Assembly: GCA_039621445.1 (NCBI GenBank)
Contig: CP154955.1
Location: 53,615,962-53,679,961 of the forward strand
Direction of reading: 5' to 3'
Length of the DNA: 64,000 nucleotides
Source: Euglena gracilis
Lineage: Eukaryota; Euglenida; Euglenophyceae; Euglenales
Shown here piece after piece: positions 52,304 to 62,580 of the stretch. The position numbers and the translations under genes were made by a program. Positions within the stretch are counted from its first letter, which is position 1. Each line of letters starts with the position of its first letter. The notes beneath the pieces are model-generated. The model had not been told where the DNA came from. It did not search any database and saw nothing but the letters and a program-made list of their open reading frames with translations.

Positions 52304-53620
52304 ACCCCGATGTGCCATGTTTGATTTCAGACATTGCGGATGGGGTGTGCGGAGAAGGTGTATGCATATGTGCTTTCCCTGGTTTTCACAGCGGCCAAGG
52401 GTTGTGTAGTTTGCAGTGTTGGAGTGCCGACTCTGAGTACATGATAAATAAGGGTTCTATGTGGGGGGTGACGTTTGTTGCCAACAAGGCCACAGGTGGT
52501 GGTCCTCCTCTGCCGTGTTTCGCACCAGGGCTGCCTCGTCCTCGGACACCATTCGATCTTCGCAGGGATGTCTGCATTTCAGCCGTGTGGTTTTAAACCC
52601 AGGCCGGCGGGGGGGGGGAGTTGGCGTGGGTAGTGGCAGGCCCACCTGGGAGTGCAAATATTCGGCGGTGTGGCTGTAATTTAAAGAAAGGCACAGGACG
52701 CTTTTTTACGGCGACATTGTTGCCAAGGGTGATCATTTTGGTTCATCTCCCCCTCACACACCCATGTTCTGCAAGCCCAAAACCACATCATGGTGGTGCA
52801 CAACTCGGATTCAAGGCAGGCAGGCAAACAACAGGCCATACCCAGTGCTTCCTTCAACATCAATGCGCGTGTGCGCATTCCCCCTTCCCACAGCCTGTGT
52901 CCATTCCAAAAGAATGCGCACCTGCGCATTCTTTGAGGTTTCCAAAAAATGAGCAGGTGCGCATTCTTCGGCCTTGATACTCAGTGACACACTTGTTGTT
53001 TTGACCTTGGGAGGGCTGTGTTTCCATGGCTGCAAGGAGTTCCTTCCTGTGCTCATCCCGGGTTCGCCAGGCCCTGCCCCCAGAAGCCATCAGCATGCAT
53101 TGGTGAACACAAGGTGGCACACCCAGGTCCAGGTTGTCCTGGGTCGCCTGTGTTCTGTATATCGTGTGGAGTGTGCTGAGTGTCTGTCTACCCAAGCACT
53201 GTACCACAGTCGTCGGGAAACAGCTGTAGACAGTTTTAGTGAAAATGCGCATCCGCGCGTTTTGGAAGCGGAGTGCGCAGGTGCGCATTCTGAAGGGTTG
53301 TGTGCCTCTTCCAGACTGGGTGTAAACACCATAAAAATGAGCTGTTTGTATTTAACACGACCACAGGACCACCCCCTGTTTACTGGTTCAACTACGTATC
53401 ATGCTGTTAGAATTTTGTGACTCAACAAGAAAAGTGCATTCCCGGCCGTCTAAGTGGCACCCGGTTCGACCTCAGGTTGGCCCAGCGGAGGTCAGCTCCA
53501 GCCTGGGATCCTTATGGAGGGGGGTCAGCCAGCAGCCTTTTCCAGCCAGCCCAAAATAAAGAAAGAAGCCTCTGACCTGGACCCCCCCCCCCCGGGTCCT
53601 CATTCTCAAGCAACGCCCTG

Positions 53621-54639
53621 ACCCCGACCCGGGGGGGGGGGGGGGCTGAGGTTGGACCCCCTGTCGGTAAGCTTCGCTCTTCCTTGAAGAGGTTAGAGCT
53701 CAGCAACCCCCCCTTTCTTTGGTCCCAGGCATGGGGATTTTTGACCAATGAACCTTGGGCATTGATTACCAAATGCAAAGCAGTTGTGTGTAAATTGGAG
53801 ATTGAAATCATGATATGATAATATTGTATCACAGAGGGTTGCAGAGATCCGTCAATCTCCTCAACTCATCAGTCATCAATCCATCCTGTTTTTTTTATGA
53901 AAGTATGAGTTGAATATCACATTCAAAAAGGGGCGAATTTTAAGTGAAATTGGCGATGGACTCCGTGCACATTTCAATTTTTCTGCTTTTTTCTGCCTTG
54001 CAAACATTTGCCATGCGGCTTCTTGATGATAGCTTTTTGGTGTGTGACTTCTTTGGCTGGCCACCATTTTTCTTTCCCCCCCCCCCCCCCGGAAACACCA
54101 ATCACCATTGATATTTTCCTCAACCAACAAAAACAGAACCCAACCTCCCCTCCAACAGAGCAAATGTCTCAAACATATGTGATTTGCTCGCTTTTTTTGC
54201 ATTAGATTCAAAGGTTCTTAAAACAATATTTGGATGCTCAGTCCATTAGCAGACCCCTCAAAAACTCACTTTTTGGAACTTTGATTATTTGGGTTTGATC
54301 AAAAAGCAGGACAACCTCACTCTGTTAAACTGGTAAGCAACTGCATGCTACCTACCGACCACGAGGCTCAAAGGAACGGCATACACCTCGGCCAGGTGTG
54401 TGTTTCCCTGAATCATTTGGAAGAAAAGCAACAGAAGCAAAAGAATGAGTCAAAATGAAGTGGATCGTCCAAGACACTCATGTTGAATAACAGACAAAGT
54501 TGTTTTTCCATTGCGCACCAACGAGTGTTATTCAAAATTTTCAGGTCTGATTATCCCGGTCATTAACACCCGATAAAATTTTAAACTGGGAGTTTAACAT
54601 TTAACACCCGATTACATGTTGAAACCGTGAATTGGGGCT
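53621..54639. other. no gene seen
   Basis: A G tract at 53631-53644, a C tract at 54077-54091, and AT-richer unassigned sequence with a TTTAACACCCGAT doublet at 54560-54612. Confidence 0.4.
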
Positions 54640-54990
54640 CTGGCTCCACGCCCGAACCAGCGTTCAGGACGCCGAACCCAGCGTCTAAGGGACCCAAATG
54701 AAAAGTGCCAAAAAGTGACAAAGATGGTTTGTAGATATGTGGTAATCGTGTGAGTAGTTTCTGTTTTTTTTTTGGTCTGTGCAGTGTGGCTGACTTCTGT
54801 GGGTATCATTCGAAAGTCCTTAGAGAGAGCTTTCGTTTGATATGCTATATGGTACCTGAACTGTGGGACAAACCAATATGTCGAATTTTGGAATATGCAA
54901 TAAAATAAGAGTTGTGAATTGTGGATGAATTCTGTGGCCAACTGTTGAAAGCCCTTGTGAAGAGCTTTCGATGAAGGGGCAACCCGATGT
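54640..54990 (-). repeat. GAAAGCTCTT repeat family, minus copy
   Basis: Contains AAAGCCCTTGTGAAGAGCTT, GAGAGCTTTCGTTTGATATG and the CGCCCGAACCAGCGTT end module in reverse order. Confidence 0.7.
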
Positions 54991-55084
54991 GTGAGAAATT
55001 CAATCAGTTGATCAATTTGGATGTGAGCCCAAAGCAGCTCAAATGCTCAAAAATGTGGAGAAAATAGGTAGTTGGGACAAATTG

Positions 55085-55260
55085 GCCATGATTCCTTGAA
55101 CGCCGGTTCGGGCATGAATCCAGAGCCCCAAGTACACGGTTACAACAACTGTGTCCTGAACGCCGGCTCGGGCGTGAAGCCGTGGCTCAGAACGCCGGTT
55201 TGGGCCGCAGAACGCCAATTCGGGCGGCAGCCCAAACCGGCGTTCTGAACCATGCACCCC
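55085..55260. repeat. GACGCCGGTTCGGGC module palindromes
   Basis: Several inverted copies of GAACGCCGGTT(C/T)GGG with GCGTGAAGCC; the same module as at 6014-6134. Confidence 0.7.
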
Positions 55261-55513
55261 TGAACCAACAGTTCTGGACACAGTTTTCGTATAAAAACAG
55301 GTGAACATGTACCTCGTTCATGACAGGTTTCCAACTGGCGTGAGAGATATCGTTTGGCTTGGTTTTAGATGGTTGGTTGGCACTAGTTGTCGTTTGGTTA
55401 CTGTTGGGATTTGGTAAAAAAAAATCATCAGAGGTTTTTGGTCTGTGTCCTGCTCTGCCATGTCTCAAGGAACCAAAAAAAAACCAGGTCTGCATGCACT
55501 GTCCCTGAAACAG

Positions 55514-55686
55514 GCTGCTGGACATCGAGGACCTGGTGGGTCGTATGCAGTTTGCTGGGCCCTCCCCCCAACCCCTGCCCCTGCTCTGCACCGTGGAGCT
55601 GTTCCGCAGTGGCTCTTACGTGGATGACACGCTGGTGGCGAAGGCTGCCCTGCACAGGAAATCCTCGTTTCTGTTGTTTTTCAATG
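55514..55686 (+). CDS. exon, unknown protein (LLDIEDLVGRMQFAG)
   Basis: Acceptor CCTGAAACAG|G then LLDIEDLVGRMQFAGPSPQP, LPLLCTVELFRSGSYVDDTL and VAKAALHRK in GC-ending codons. The reading becomes AT-rich and less convincing after HRKSSFLL, and the donor (AATG|GTTCGG) is weak. It might belong to the gene at the right edge, but there are 6 kb and no confirmed exon between them. Confidence 0.55.
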
Positions 55687-56019
55687 GTTCGGGATTGTTT
55701 GAACATTTTTTGTTTCAGGCATAATTCAATATCCATTTTGCTTGTTCCATTTTCCACCCAATTTTCCTCAGCCCAGCTTTTCCCCCCTCCAGCGGCGGCA
55801 ACTGGGTGAGTTCATACACGCTAGGTTTCACTTTTTTTTGTGGCTTTGGGCACGGAATACAACGCAAAAAGTTTTTACACGGAAAATTTTTGACGTGAAA
55901 GTTGGTGGTTGGAGAACCCCCGCCCTGATGGGTCGAGTGGGTGGTGACGAAAATGGAACACTCTGCCCAACTCCCTTTGCATGGTTTGTTGTTTTTCCCC
56001 GGGGGGGTTACAGTAGCAG

Positions 56020-56140
56020 GAGGGTTCGAGCTCGAACCTCCTCGAACGTTTTTAAGCCCCCCCCCTTCAAGGGGGGGTGCTGAAAAACGTTTGAGGACCC
56101 ATCTCGAACGACCTCGAACGACGTTCTTAGGCGGCCTAAC
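56020..56140. repeat. CGAACCTCCTCGAACG palindrome repeat, copy 1
   Basis: GAGGGTTCGAGCTCGAACCT-CCTCGAACG and CTCGAACGACCTCGAACGAC around a C-tract hairpin. It ends CTTAGGCGGCCTAACTCGC, which recurs inverted at 58838. Confidence 0.75.
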
Positions 56141-56759
56141 TCGCACTTAAGGTTTTCATTTTTAGCTTGCGCTTTGGCGCAAATTTTCGATTTCTTTGAG
56201 ACCCGGCGGTAGAACCCACCCTTTTGACCCTCTGGTTCCGCGGAGACCCTCCACGGTGGCGTGTGCATCATTTTCCGATGGTGGGACCTGGGGAACAGGC
56301 CCAATTTTGGTGTTTTTTTGCCTGTGCACCATTTTGAAAAAGGTCCAAAACCCTGGGTTTGACCGCCGGGGCACATGAATTTTCCCAAAAATGGGCCGAA
56401 ACCCCCGTTGCGAGTCCCTCTTTTTTGAAGCCTTGACTGTGTTCCCCGGATGGTGCCACACAGTCCAGGTGACAATTGGCCCTTTTTGTTGCTTTTTCTG
56501 GCTCTATGATATGTCCGTGAAGAGTTTGGCTGCTGAGGCATCCAGAGGGTGGACTCTACACACACGTCGTGAAAAGTTGGAAAAAACGGCATGTCACAGA
56601 GTTGTGATCCTAGGGTGCTTGAAGCGCGAGGAGCGGTACAGCGGGAACCACCCTGGTGGGGGGGGTTGGGGGGGACTGAGGGCAAGCCTAGGGACCTGTC
56701 CCAACGTCTGGTGAGCAACGCCAGGCCCCACACTGCCGGGCACAGAAGGCAATGTTTAT

Positions 56760-57232
56760 GGACATTTGCGCTTAAGCGCAAGTGTTTTAGCTTGCGCTTA
56801 AGCGCAAATTAAAAATTTGCGCTTAAGCGCAAGCTAAAACAGAAGCCCCTGAGCTTGTGGGAGTCCCTCTGATGTGTTACGGTGTGTCGGGGGCCCCTCT
56901 CTGAACGGCCAGAGCGCGGGCTTGGTGAGGAAATACCTTGCGCCGAAGCGCAAACCATCATACAAAAAAACTGAGAAGTGCAAACACGCGGCTGACGTGT
57001 AATGTGGATGAACAAGCAGTGCACTATGTAGGCATGTCCCTTGCGCTTCGGCGCAAATGTATTTTCTCACCAAGCCCGCGCTCTGGCCATGCAGAGAGGC
57101 CCCGACACACTGTAACACATCAGAGGGACTCCCACAAACTCAGGGGCTTCTGTTTTAGCTTGCGCTTAAGCGCAAAATTTTAATTTGCGCTTAAGCGCAA
57201 GCTAAAACACTTGCGCTTAAGCGCAAATGTCC
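56760..57232. repeat. 473 bp foldback element with TTGCGCTTAAGCGCAA palindromes
   Basis: Inverted arms (about 56760-56951 and 57033-57232) start GGACATTTGCGCTTAAGCGC. Each arm carries three TTGCGCTTAAGCGCAA palindromes, the phrase AGCTAAAACAGAAGCCCCTG and an inner TTGCGCCGAAGCGCAA / TTGCGCTTCGGCGCAA. Small differences between arms show it is not an artefact of copying. Confidence 0.9.
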
Positions 57233-57239
57233 TTTTAAA

Positions 57240-58040
57240 TGGCAGATGTATTTGAATGCTTTCGTGCTGTGTGAGAAGGTGGGGGATAGGGGAGAATGGT
57301 GAGGAGGGTTTGTGCGCTGCTGTGCCAGAAGCTGAGTTGGTGCTTTTGAACTATTCAGGCGCTGGGGAGGAAGTGGTTGTTTACAATAAGACCAATCGTG
57401 GGCGTTAGGCTGTGGTGCCTCAGTGACCTTGCACTCGGTGCACAAAGTGGGGTTTTTGGGGATGTTGACAGAAAGGCTTTTTCTGCTGAACAATGCCCTC
57501 CATCTGCCCGGTGGCATGTGGCTGTCTGGTGGGTTGCAAATTACCGAAAAAAGGTGTGTCAGCATGTCTTCCCTTCTCCGCCGTTGTTGATGGGCCCTTT
57601 CAATTTCTCAATTCCATTCGCTCATCCCCAAAGTTCTGTGCTTCAAATCCTGGGCGAGGAAAGGGGGGTGACGAGCTTCTTTAAAACACCCTTTCGACGG
57701 CTAAAACTGTTTCCTCGGCTGTGGTTCCCAGGGTTTATCTGGTTCCTGTTCTTTTCAACACAGGTATTTTCTGACTTTTAAAAGTCGGCCAAAGAGAAGG
57801 GCCCCTCAGGCACGCTTAAGTGCGAGGCAAGTGGGAGGAACCTCCGGCACTGGAAGTTGGGTTTACAACGCATAGGACAAGACACGTCTGGCTATCAAGG
57901 AGTTGGTGGTTGCTTTCACAGACCAGGGGGTTGGCTTCCTGTCCCAGGCAAGGCTTCCCTCCATCTGAGCTCTGTCCGCTCTGGTGATGAGATGCTTCCA
58001 GGACTGCTCTCTCCACCGGCAGTGATAAAAATGGAAAATA
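57240..58040. other. no firm gene
   Basis: Competing open frames on both strands (57191-57565 minus; 57377-57781 plus), no motif, no good splice pair. Confidence 0.35.
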
Positions 58041-58049
58041 CAACTTGAT

Positions 58050-58820
58050 GGCTGTTGCGCCATAGCGCAAGGGGTAGGCTCATGAAGAATGGAAATTTAA
58101 GAGTTATACTGCGCCAAAGCGCAAGTAGAAATACACTTTTAAAATTGTCAAAGCAACGTGGCTCTTGCGCCGACGCGCGATGTTGACCAGTTTTAACTCA
58201 ACGTGACTGAGAGTAGGCTTCCGTCCCCCTGTTCTACATTTTTGTGCTCCATCCCCTCTGGTGTTGTTACTCTACCAGGGCCGTTCTCTCCCTGCGTTGT
58301 GAGATAAGTTTTAAACAGTTATATTTGCGCTTCGGCGCAAGCCATGTTGCTTTTGCAAGTTTAAAAATTGTATTTCTATTTGCGCTTTGGCGCAAGGTAA
58401 CTCGTAAATTTTCATCCTTCATGAGCCTACCCCTTGCGCTTTGGCGCAAATGGAAACACATGTTGACTCAAAAGTTGTTATCATTGTTCAAGTGCGGCAA
58501 TGGTCACCCACGTGTTGAATCACAAAAAAGTCAAAAATTTGCGCCAAAGCGCAAATGGTTTTATTTTTTGTAATTTCAAAAATTTGCGCCAAAGCGCAAA
58601 TGAGTAAGTGGAGTCCCCTCGTTTCATCACCCGCCGCTGTGTGTTCATGCACACTGGGACCCGGGAGCGCTGTGCCCGTGGACCGTGGCGTTCCCAGTCG
58701 TTGCTTTCATCCCCAGGCTCTGGGGTGCAGGGAGACACTATTTTCAGACTGTCTCAAGTCTCAGGCCACGGTGGTCGGTGGTCAAACTTTTTTTGGGATT
58801 TGCGCGTCGGCGCAAATTTA
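58050..58820. repeat. dispersed TTTGCGCCAAAGCGCAA palindromes
   Basis: About ten copies of (T)TTGCGCYxxRGCGCAA(A), e.g. near 58050, 58110, 58167, 58326, 58380, 58433, 58538, 58582 and 58799. Long stretches recur inverted: GAAATACACTTTTAAAATTG at 58128 and CAAGTTTAAAAATTGTATTT at 58356; CATGAAGAATGGAAATTTAA at 58081 and its complement near 58400-58425. A second, older foldback element is likely. Confidence 0.75.
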
Positions 58821-58844
58821 CAGTCACTTTCAAAGCTAAGTGCG

Positions 58845-58975
58845 AGTTAGGCCGCCTAAGACGTTCGAGGAGGGTCTCGAACCTCCTCAAACGTCCTCGA
58901 ACGACATTCAAGGAGGGACCTCGAACCTCCTCGAACGACCTCGAACGACATCTCGACCCTCCTCCTGCGTACATG
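58845..58975. repeat. CGAACCTCCTCGAACG repeat, copy 2
   Basis: GCGAGTTAGGCCGCCTAAGA-CGTTCGAGG, CTCGAACCTCCTCAAACG, ACCTCGAACCTCCTCGAACG and CTCGAACGACATCTCGACC. Confidence 0.75.
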
Positions 58976-59224
58976 CATACAGCTTTCAACACCAACATCC
59001 TCGACAAATTATGGGCGGGTGCTTTTTTTGTTTTTGGGTTTTTTGGAATCTTTTCAGAAACGACCACCCAAGCAGGCGAGACCTATTCCCTCTCTATATG
59101 TGATTGGGTTGGTAATTTGAACTTTTCAACCCCCCCCCCCATCGCTCCCTACTCGGGCAACCTAGACCCAGAGAGAGCCTGTAGGGAGAAATTTTCCACG
59201 CGTTTTAAAAGAAACATATTTTTT

Positions 59225-59408
59225 CTTACGCAGGAATGCACTGATTCATAAATATTTTTGTTCAAAAATATTTCCATACCAGGAGAATTTCTGAGGTTAT
59301 TAGAAGGAATAGGGTTAGGTTTAGGGTTAGGGAGTTTTAGGGTTAGAAAAATATTTTTTATTTATGCAGGACTGCACTCATTCAAAAGTATTTTTATTCA
59401 AAAATATT
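59225..59408 (+). repeat. telomere-like tract between direct repeats
   Basis: 59310-59346 reads as degenerate TTAGGG/TTTAGGG units (AGGGTTAGGTTTAGGGTTAG). It is flanked by imperfect direct repeats of about 50 bp (GCAGGAATGCACTGATTCAT at 59230 and GCAGGACTGCACTCATTCAA at 59365, each followed by TATTTTTxTTCAAAAATATT). Confidence 0.7.
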
Positions 59409-59409
59409 C

Positions 59410-59560
59410 CCAACGTCCTTGAACGACCTCGAACAATATTCGAGGAGGGTCTTGAACCTCCTCGAACGACCTCGAACGACGTTCGAGGAGGGTCTCGAAC
59501 CTCCTCGAATGTCGTTCGAGGAGGTTCGAGGAGGTTCGAGACCCTCCTCCTACAGTCCAT
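59410..59560. repeat. CGAACCTCCTCGAACG repeat, copy 3
   Basis: CTCGAACAATATTCGAGGAG, TCTTGAACCTCCTCGAACGA, CTCGAACGACGTTCGAGGAG and GAGGTTCGAGGAGGTTCGAG. Confidence 0.8.
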
Positions 59561-61075
59561 CCCACTACCGTAACCCTCCCGTTTCCCCCCCACCAATTAC
59601 CTTTGCCACATTTTCATAAAAGTAGGGCTGGATCCCCCTGCCCCCAACGTTTGTGCGGCTCTTCCAACAGCAAAAGGACAGCAACTTTTTCCTCAAGGTG
59701 TGTCAATTGCAGACCCCCCCGGTCTGTGCCGGGCTGGGCTGGCCCGAAAAAGAGAAATCTGCCACGGTGGTTCGTGATTGCCCAATTCGTGGAACCAATG
59801 ATAAACCAACCTATTAACTTAAAAAAATGCTGTACGCTTTGTTTTTGAAATGTATTCTATCTTATTGTGAAGAATAAACCAATTCCCTCTCTGTCTGCTT
59901 TGTTTTTCATGGTTGCTTTCATTACATTCCTTAAAAAGGAACCCAAAAACACACTTATCTGCCAACCAATTAGCCAACTTGAGGTCTTGTTTTCCATTTG
60001 GCAACAAACGTCGCCGCTTTTTGACTGGACCAAACACATATTGACTGACCAAAGCCAAGTCATTGTGTCACCTTTTTTTCCATGTTCACTGTTTGTTTAA
60101 TGTTTGTTTAATGTTTAAATTTTTACCTTGTTTACCAAATTTAGTGTGCAATCGTTTCCATGGGGTTGGTCAGGTGCACTGTTCAGAAGATTTTCCTTCA
60201 GGCTGCGATGGTGGGTGGGTCCAGGTTTTTCTGCAACCTCCACAAGACATTTCCACACCAATCTAGCCCCCCCCCACAAAACGATCTTCATGGGGAAAAC
60301 AATTTGCTTAGCAACATAGCTTACAGTTTTTTCCAAAGTATTCAATTTTTAGCACAACGAAGGAATTGAAGCTGTGCATTTTCATAGCCCAGTGGTTGTG
60401 CAGAGAATTATTTCCACCGAAATTCCCACACAACCTGATCTCAGGATCACTTGAGAAACATTATATGTTTAATACAAGCGAGGGCAAATGGGCATACCCC
60501 ACACATCCGCCCTTCCGAGGGGAAGGAGATTGAAGCCCTGAACCCTCCCCCCCCCCCAAAGTATGGCCCCGGGTCCACTTTTTGGGTCGGTTGCTGAAAA
60601 TTTCAGGAGTTTTTATTTTGGGGGGGGGTCGACCAGATTAACCTTCCCGCGGAAGCGCCCAAAAATAGGTCCAAAGAAGGCAATTTGGCAATGAACAACA
60701 ATTGTCTCAAAAATTGTCTCTGGGCAGCGGAGGGTTGGTTTACCACAATACACCCCTGCGGCTCACTTTTTGGATACCCCAATGCATCATACATTGTATT
60801 ATTGTGCGGGTTCTGCTAGGGAGTTGGGGGCACATACCCAGCAAATGCAGTGAGTGCTCGTCAATAGAAATTCCTTCTCTTCTTGCCTCGCAATTTGCTC
60901 AGTGTATCGCAACGATACAAGGTGCCATCTGTGCCATTCGCGTGACGCACAGTTAACTGCAATGCTGTCCCCCAACACGGCGACCCTGAATCAGAGGCTT
61001 CTTGTGTCTGGGGGGGGTCGCCCATGGCGGGGCGGTCCTCAAGCAGGGCGTTGCTTAAGCCGGAGGCACCCCATC
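59561..61075. other. no firm gene
   Basis: AT-richer stretch (59800-60370) with short frames only. C tracts at 60547-60559 and G tract at 60620-60628. A TGTTTGTTTAATGTTTGTTT doublet at 60088. Confidence 0.4.
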
Positions 61076-61525
61076 CAGGACGTTGTTTAAGAAAAATGGA
61101 ACCCACCCCCCGGGGGGTCCAGTCTGCCAGCAGCCTCTTTCCAGTCAGCAGCCTTTTTCCAGCCCCGGACCTCCTCCCCCATCAATGAGGTTTTTTTGTC
61201 TATTTTGCAGCTGCCCGAAGGGCGGGTGGATGATAATGGATTTTTGGCTTTCGGAGGCGTAGAAATGGGCCAAAAATGAGCAAAAATGGGTTGAAACGGC
61301 AAGTTTTGGGTAAAAAAGCATGCGTTTTTGCACAGTTGGCAGTTTTTTTGGGGCAATTTTGCAGTTTTGATTTTTGGCACCTGGTTTGACCCCCCAGTCG
61401 GGCCGAGTTCCACCTTGGGGATTCCTGGGGGGGGTCAGCCAGCAGCCTTTTTCCAGCCAGCCCAAGTTCTCTAGCCTCTTAGCTGAACCCCCCACCCCGT
61501 GGGGTCGCTAAGCAACAACGCCCTG
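61076..61525. mobile_element. CAGGGCGTTGCTTAAG-family MITE, complete copy
   Basis: A 450 bp element with ends CAGGACGTTGTTTAAGAAAA and TCGCTAAGCAACAACGCCCTG. Subterminal GGGGGGTCAGCCAGCAGCC and its relatives are inverted. It is the uninterrupted counterpart of 50425-53620. No TSD seen. Confidence 0.7.
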
Positions 61526-61795
61526 TCGTTTTGGGAGCGGAACGTTTTTTTTTATTTCTTAAGGACCACCACGCTCCCCCATTTGGACCTCAGGGCCGGA
61601 CTGGGGCTCGAATGGGGTCGAATACCAAAAAGTCAAAAAAATTTTCCGATGTTTTGGGGGGATGGGTGATTGTCCAAGTATGCCAGAAATCACTCTTCAC
61701 CCGATGTCGGCCCGTTCTCGCCGAAACTGCCGAATTTCGTTGTCCATTTTTCGGGGGATTTGTAATTGAATGTGCTGGGGCAGCACCACCCTGCC
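61526..61795 (+). mobile_element. fragment of CAGGGCGGTCC-family MITE
   Basis: TTATTTCTTAAGGACCACC, GGACTGGGGCTCGAATGGGG, AAAAAGTCAAAAAAATTTT and GATGTCGGCCCGTTCTCGCC match the interior of 14170-14499. The ends are degraded. A further right-end fragment lies at 62265-62322. Confidence 0.6.
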
Positions 61796-61811
61796 CCCGG
61801 TCCTTCAAAAG

Positions 61812-61940
61812 GCCTCTGCCCCCAACGCCAAGGTCAAGGCGGTCCTCGCCCTGCTCCCGCCCCGCACTCCCATCCTGCTGGAGAGCAGCACAGACCGCCT
61901 TGTGGCTCTGGCCGGCCCCAGCCCGGCAGGCCGCCGCTGA
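61812..61940 (+). CDS. exon-like stretch of the right-edge gene (ASAPNAKVKAVLALLPP)
   Basis: Acceptor GGTCCTTCAAAAG|GCC then ASAPNAKVKAVLALLPPRTP, ILLESSTDRLVALAGPSPAG in strongly GC-ending codons. The frame closes at TGA 61938. The +1 frame immediately continues as ARQAAAEATSLQE up to a GTGAGA donor at 61961. A one-base change or a missed splice site near 61930 would make it continuous. Probably belongs with the exons at 62371-64000. Confidence 0.55.
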   Translation, partial: ASAPNAKVKAVLALLPPRTPILLESSTDRLVALAGPSPAGRR

Positions 61941-62370
61941 GGCAACCTCCCTCCAAGAAGTGAGATGGTGCTCCCCAATTGGTTTCCCGGGAGTTTGGCC
62001 GGCCTCGTTTGCATAATTTGCATTCTGTTTTAACATTGCTCCAAAGTTTTAAAAACGTTGAAATTATTTGCAGGTGTTACGCACTTCGACCACGGTTTTT
62101 TTTGCAAAAGTGCCTTCGGGTGGTTGCAATGGGAATAATCACCTTCTACCATCAAGTTTTTTTCAACAAAGGATGCCAGAAATCCCTGCCCCTCGAAATG
62201 TACCTGTTTTTTTCCCCAACACATGGCATTTTTTTTGGGCCATTTTTTCCTGTGGGTATTTTGCATTGAATGTGCTTGCGCTGGGACGGGAAGTTTTTTT
62301 TTTAACTGAAGGACCGCCTGGCCCCATTGGGTGGTGGGAGGCAACGCCGGGGGCTGGCAGCCGTGTTCAG

Positions 62371-62454
62371 TGGACCAGGCGGACTCCGTGTTGCTCCACC
62401 CCTTCGTGTTCCCGGCCCCCCGGTTGGTGGTGCGGGAGGGCCTTGAGGACCAGG
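62371..62454 (+). CDS. right-edge gene, exon
   Basis: Acceptor CCGTGTTCAG|TG, then DQADSVLLHPFVFPAP and RLVVREGLEDQ, donor G|GTGAGC. Phase 1 in and out. The join to 63158 gives LEDQ-GISRVQGIS. No family recognised. Confidence 0.7.
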
Positions 62455-62482
62455 GTGAGCAGGAGCTGACCCGGTACTGCGC

Positions 62483-62580
62483 CGGTGTGTGACCTGTGTG
62501 ACCAGTGTGTGACTGGTGTGTGACTGGTGTGTGACGGGTGTGTGACTGGTGTGTGACTGGTGTGTGACAGGTGTGTGACT
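62483..62580 (+). repeat. (GTGTGTGACTG)n minisatellite in an intron
   Basis: About nine 11 bp units GTGTGTGACTG with variants (CC, GG). Confidence 0.95.

Larger units (their letters stand above)
50618..53454. mobile_element. 2.84 kb DNA element with 26 bp perfect TIRs, inserted in a MITE
   Basis: The perfect 26 bp inverted ends begin CTTAGACGGCCGGGAATGCA. The target TGGCA is duplicated at 50613-50617 and 53455-53459 (5 bp; 1 or 3 bp are possible if the TIR is extended by two bases or one). The interior carries at least eight copies of the palindromic word TGCGCAxxTGCGCA. Short frames such as VCGEGVCICAFPGFHS (52348-52395) are cysteine-rich but not assignable, and no transposase is recognised. 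Confidence 0.85.
50425..53620. mobile_element. outer CAGGGCGTTGCTTAAG-family MITE, split by an insertion
   Basis: Left half 50425-50617 (CAGGGCGTTGCTTAAGAAAA, GCCAGCAGCCTTTTTCCAG, up to TTTTTGGCA) and right half 53455-53620 (TGGCACCCGGTTCGACC, GGGGTCAGCCAGCAGCC, ending CTCAAGCAACGCCCTG) rejoin to resemble the complete copy at 61076-61525. Its own target duplication is not visible. Confidence 0.75.

Noticed and set aside
61526-62322. A single interrupted CAGGGCGGTCC MITE spanning 61526-62322
   Set aside because: The two fragments overlap in content (both contain a TTGAATGTGCTxG segment), so they are more likely two separate partial copies.
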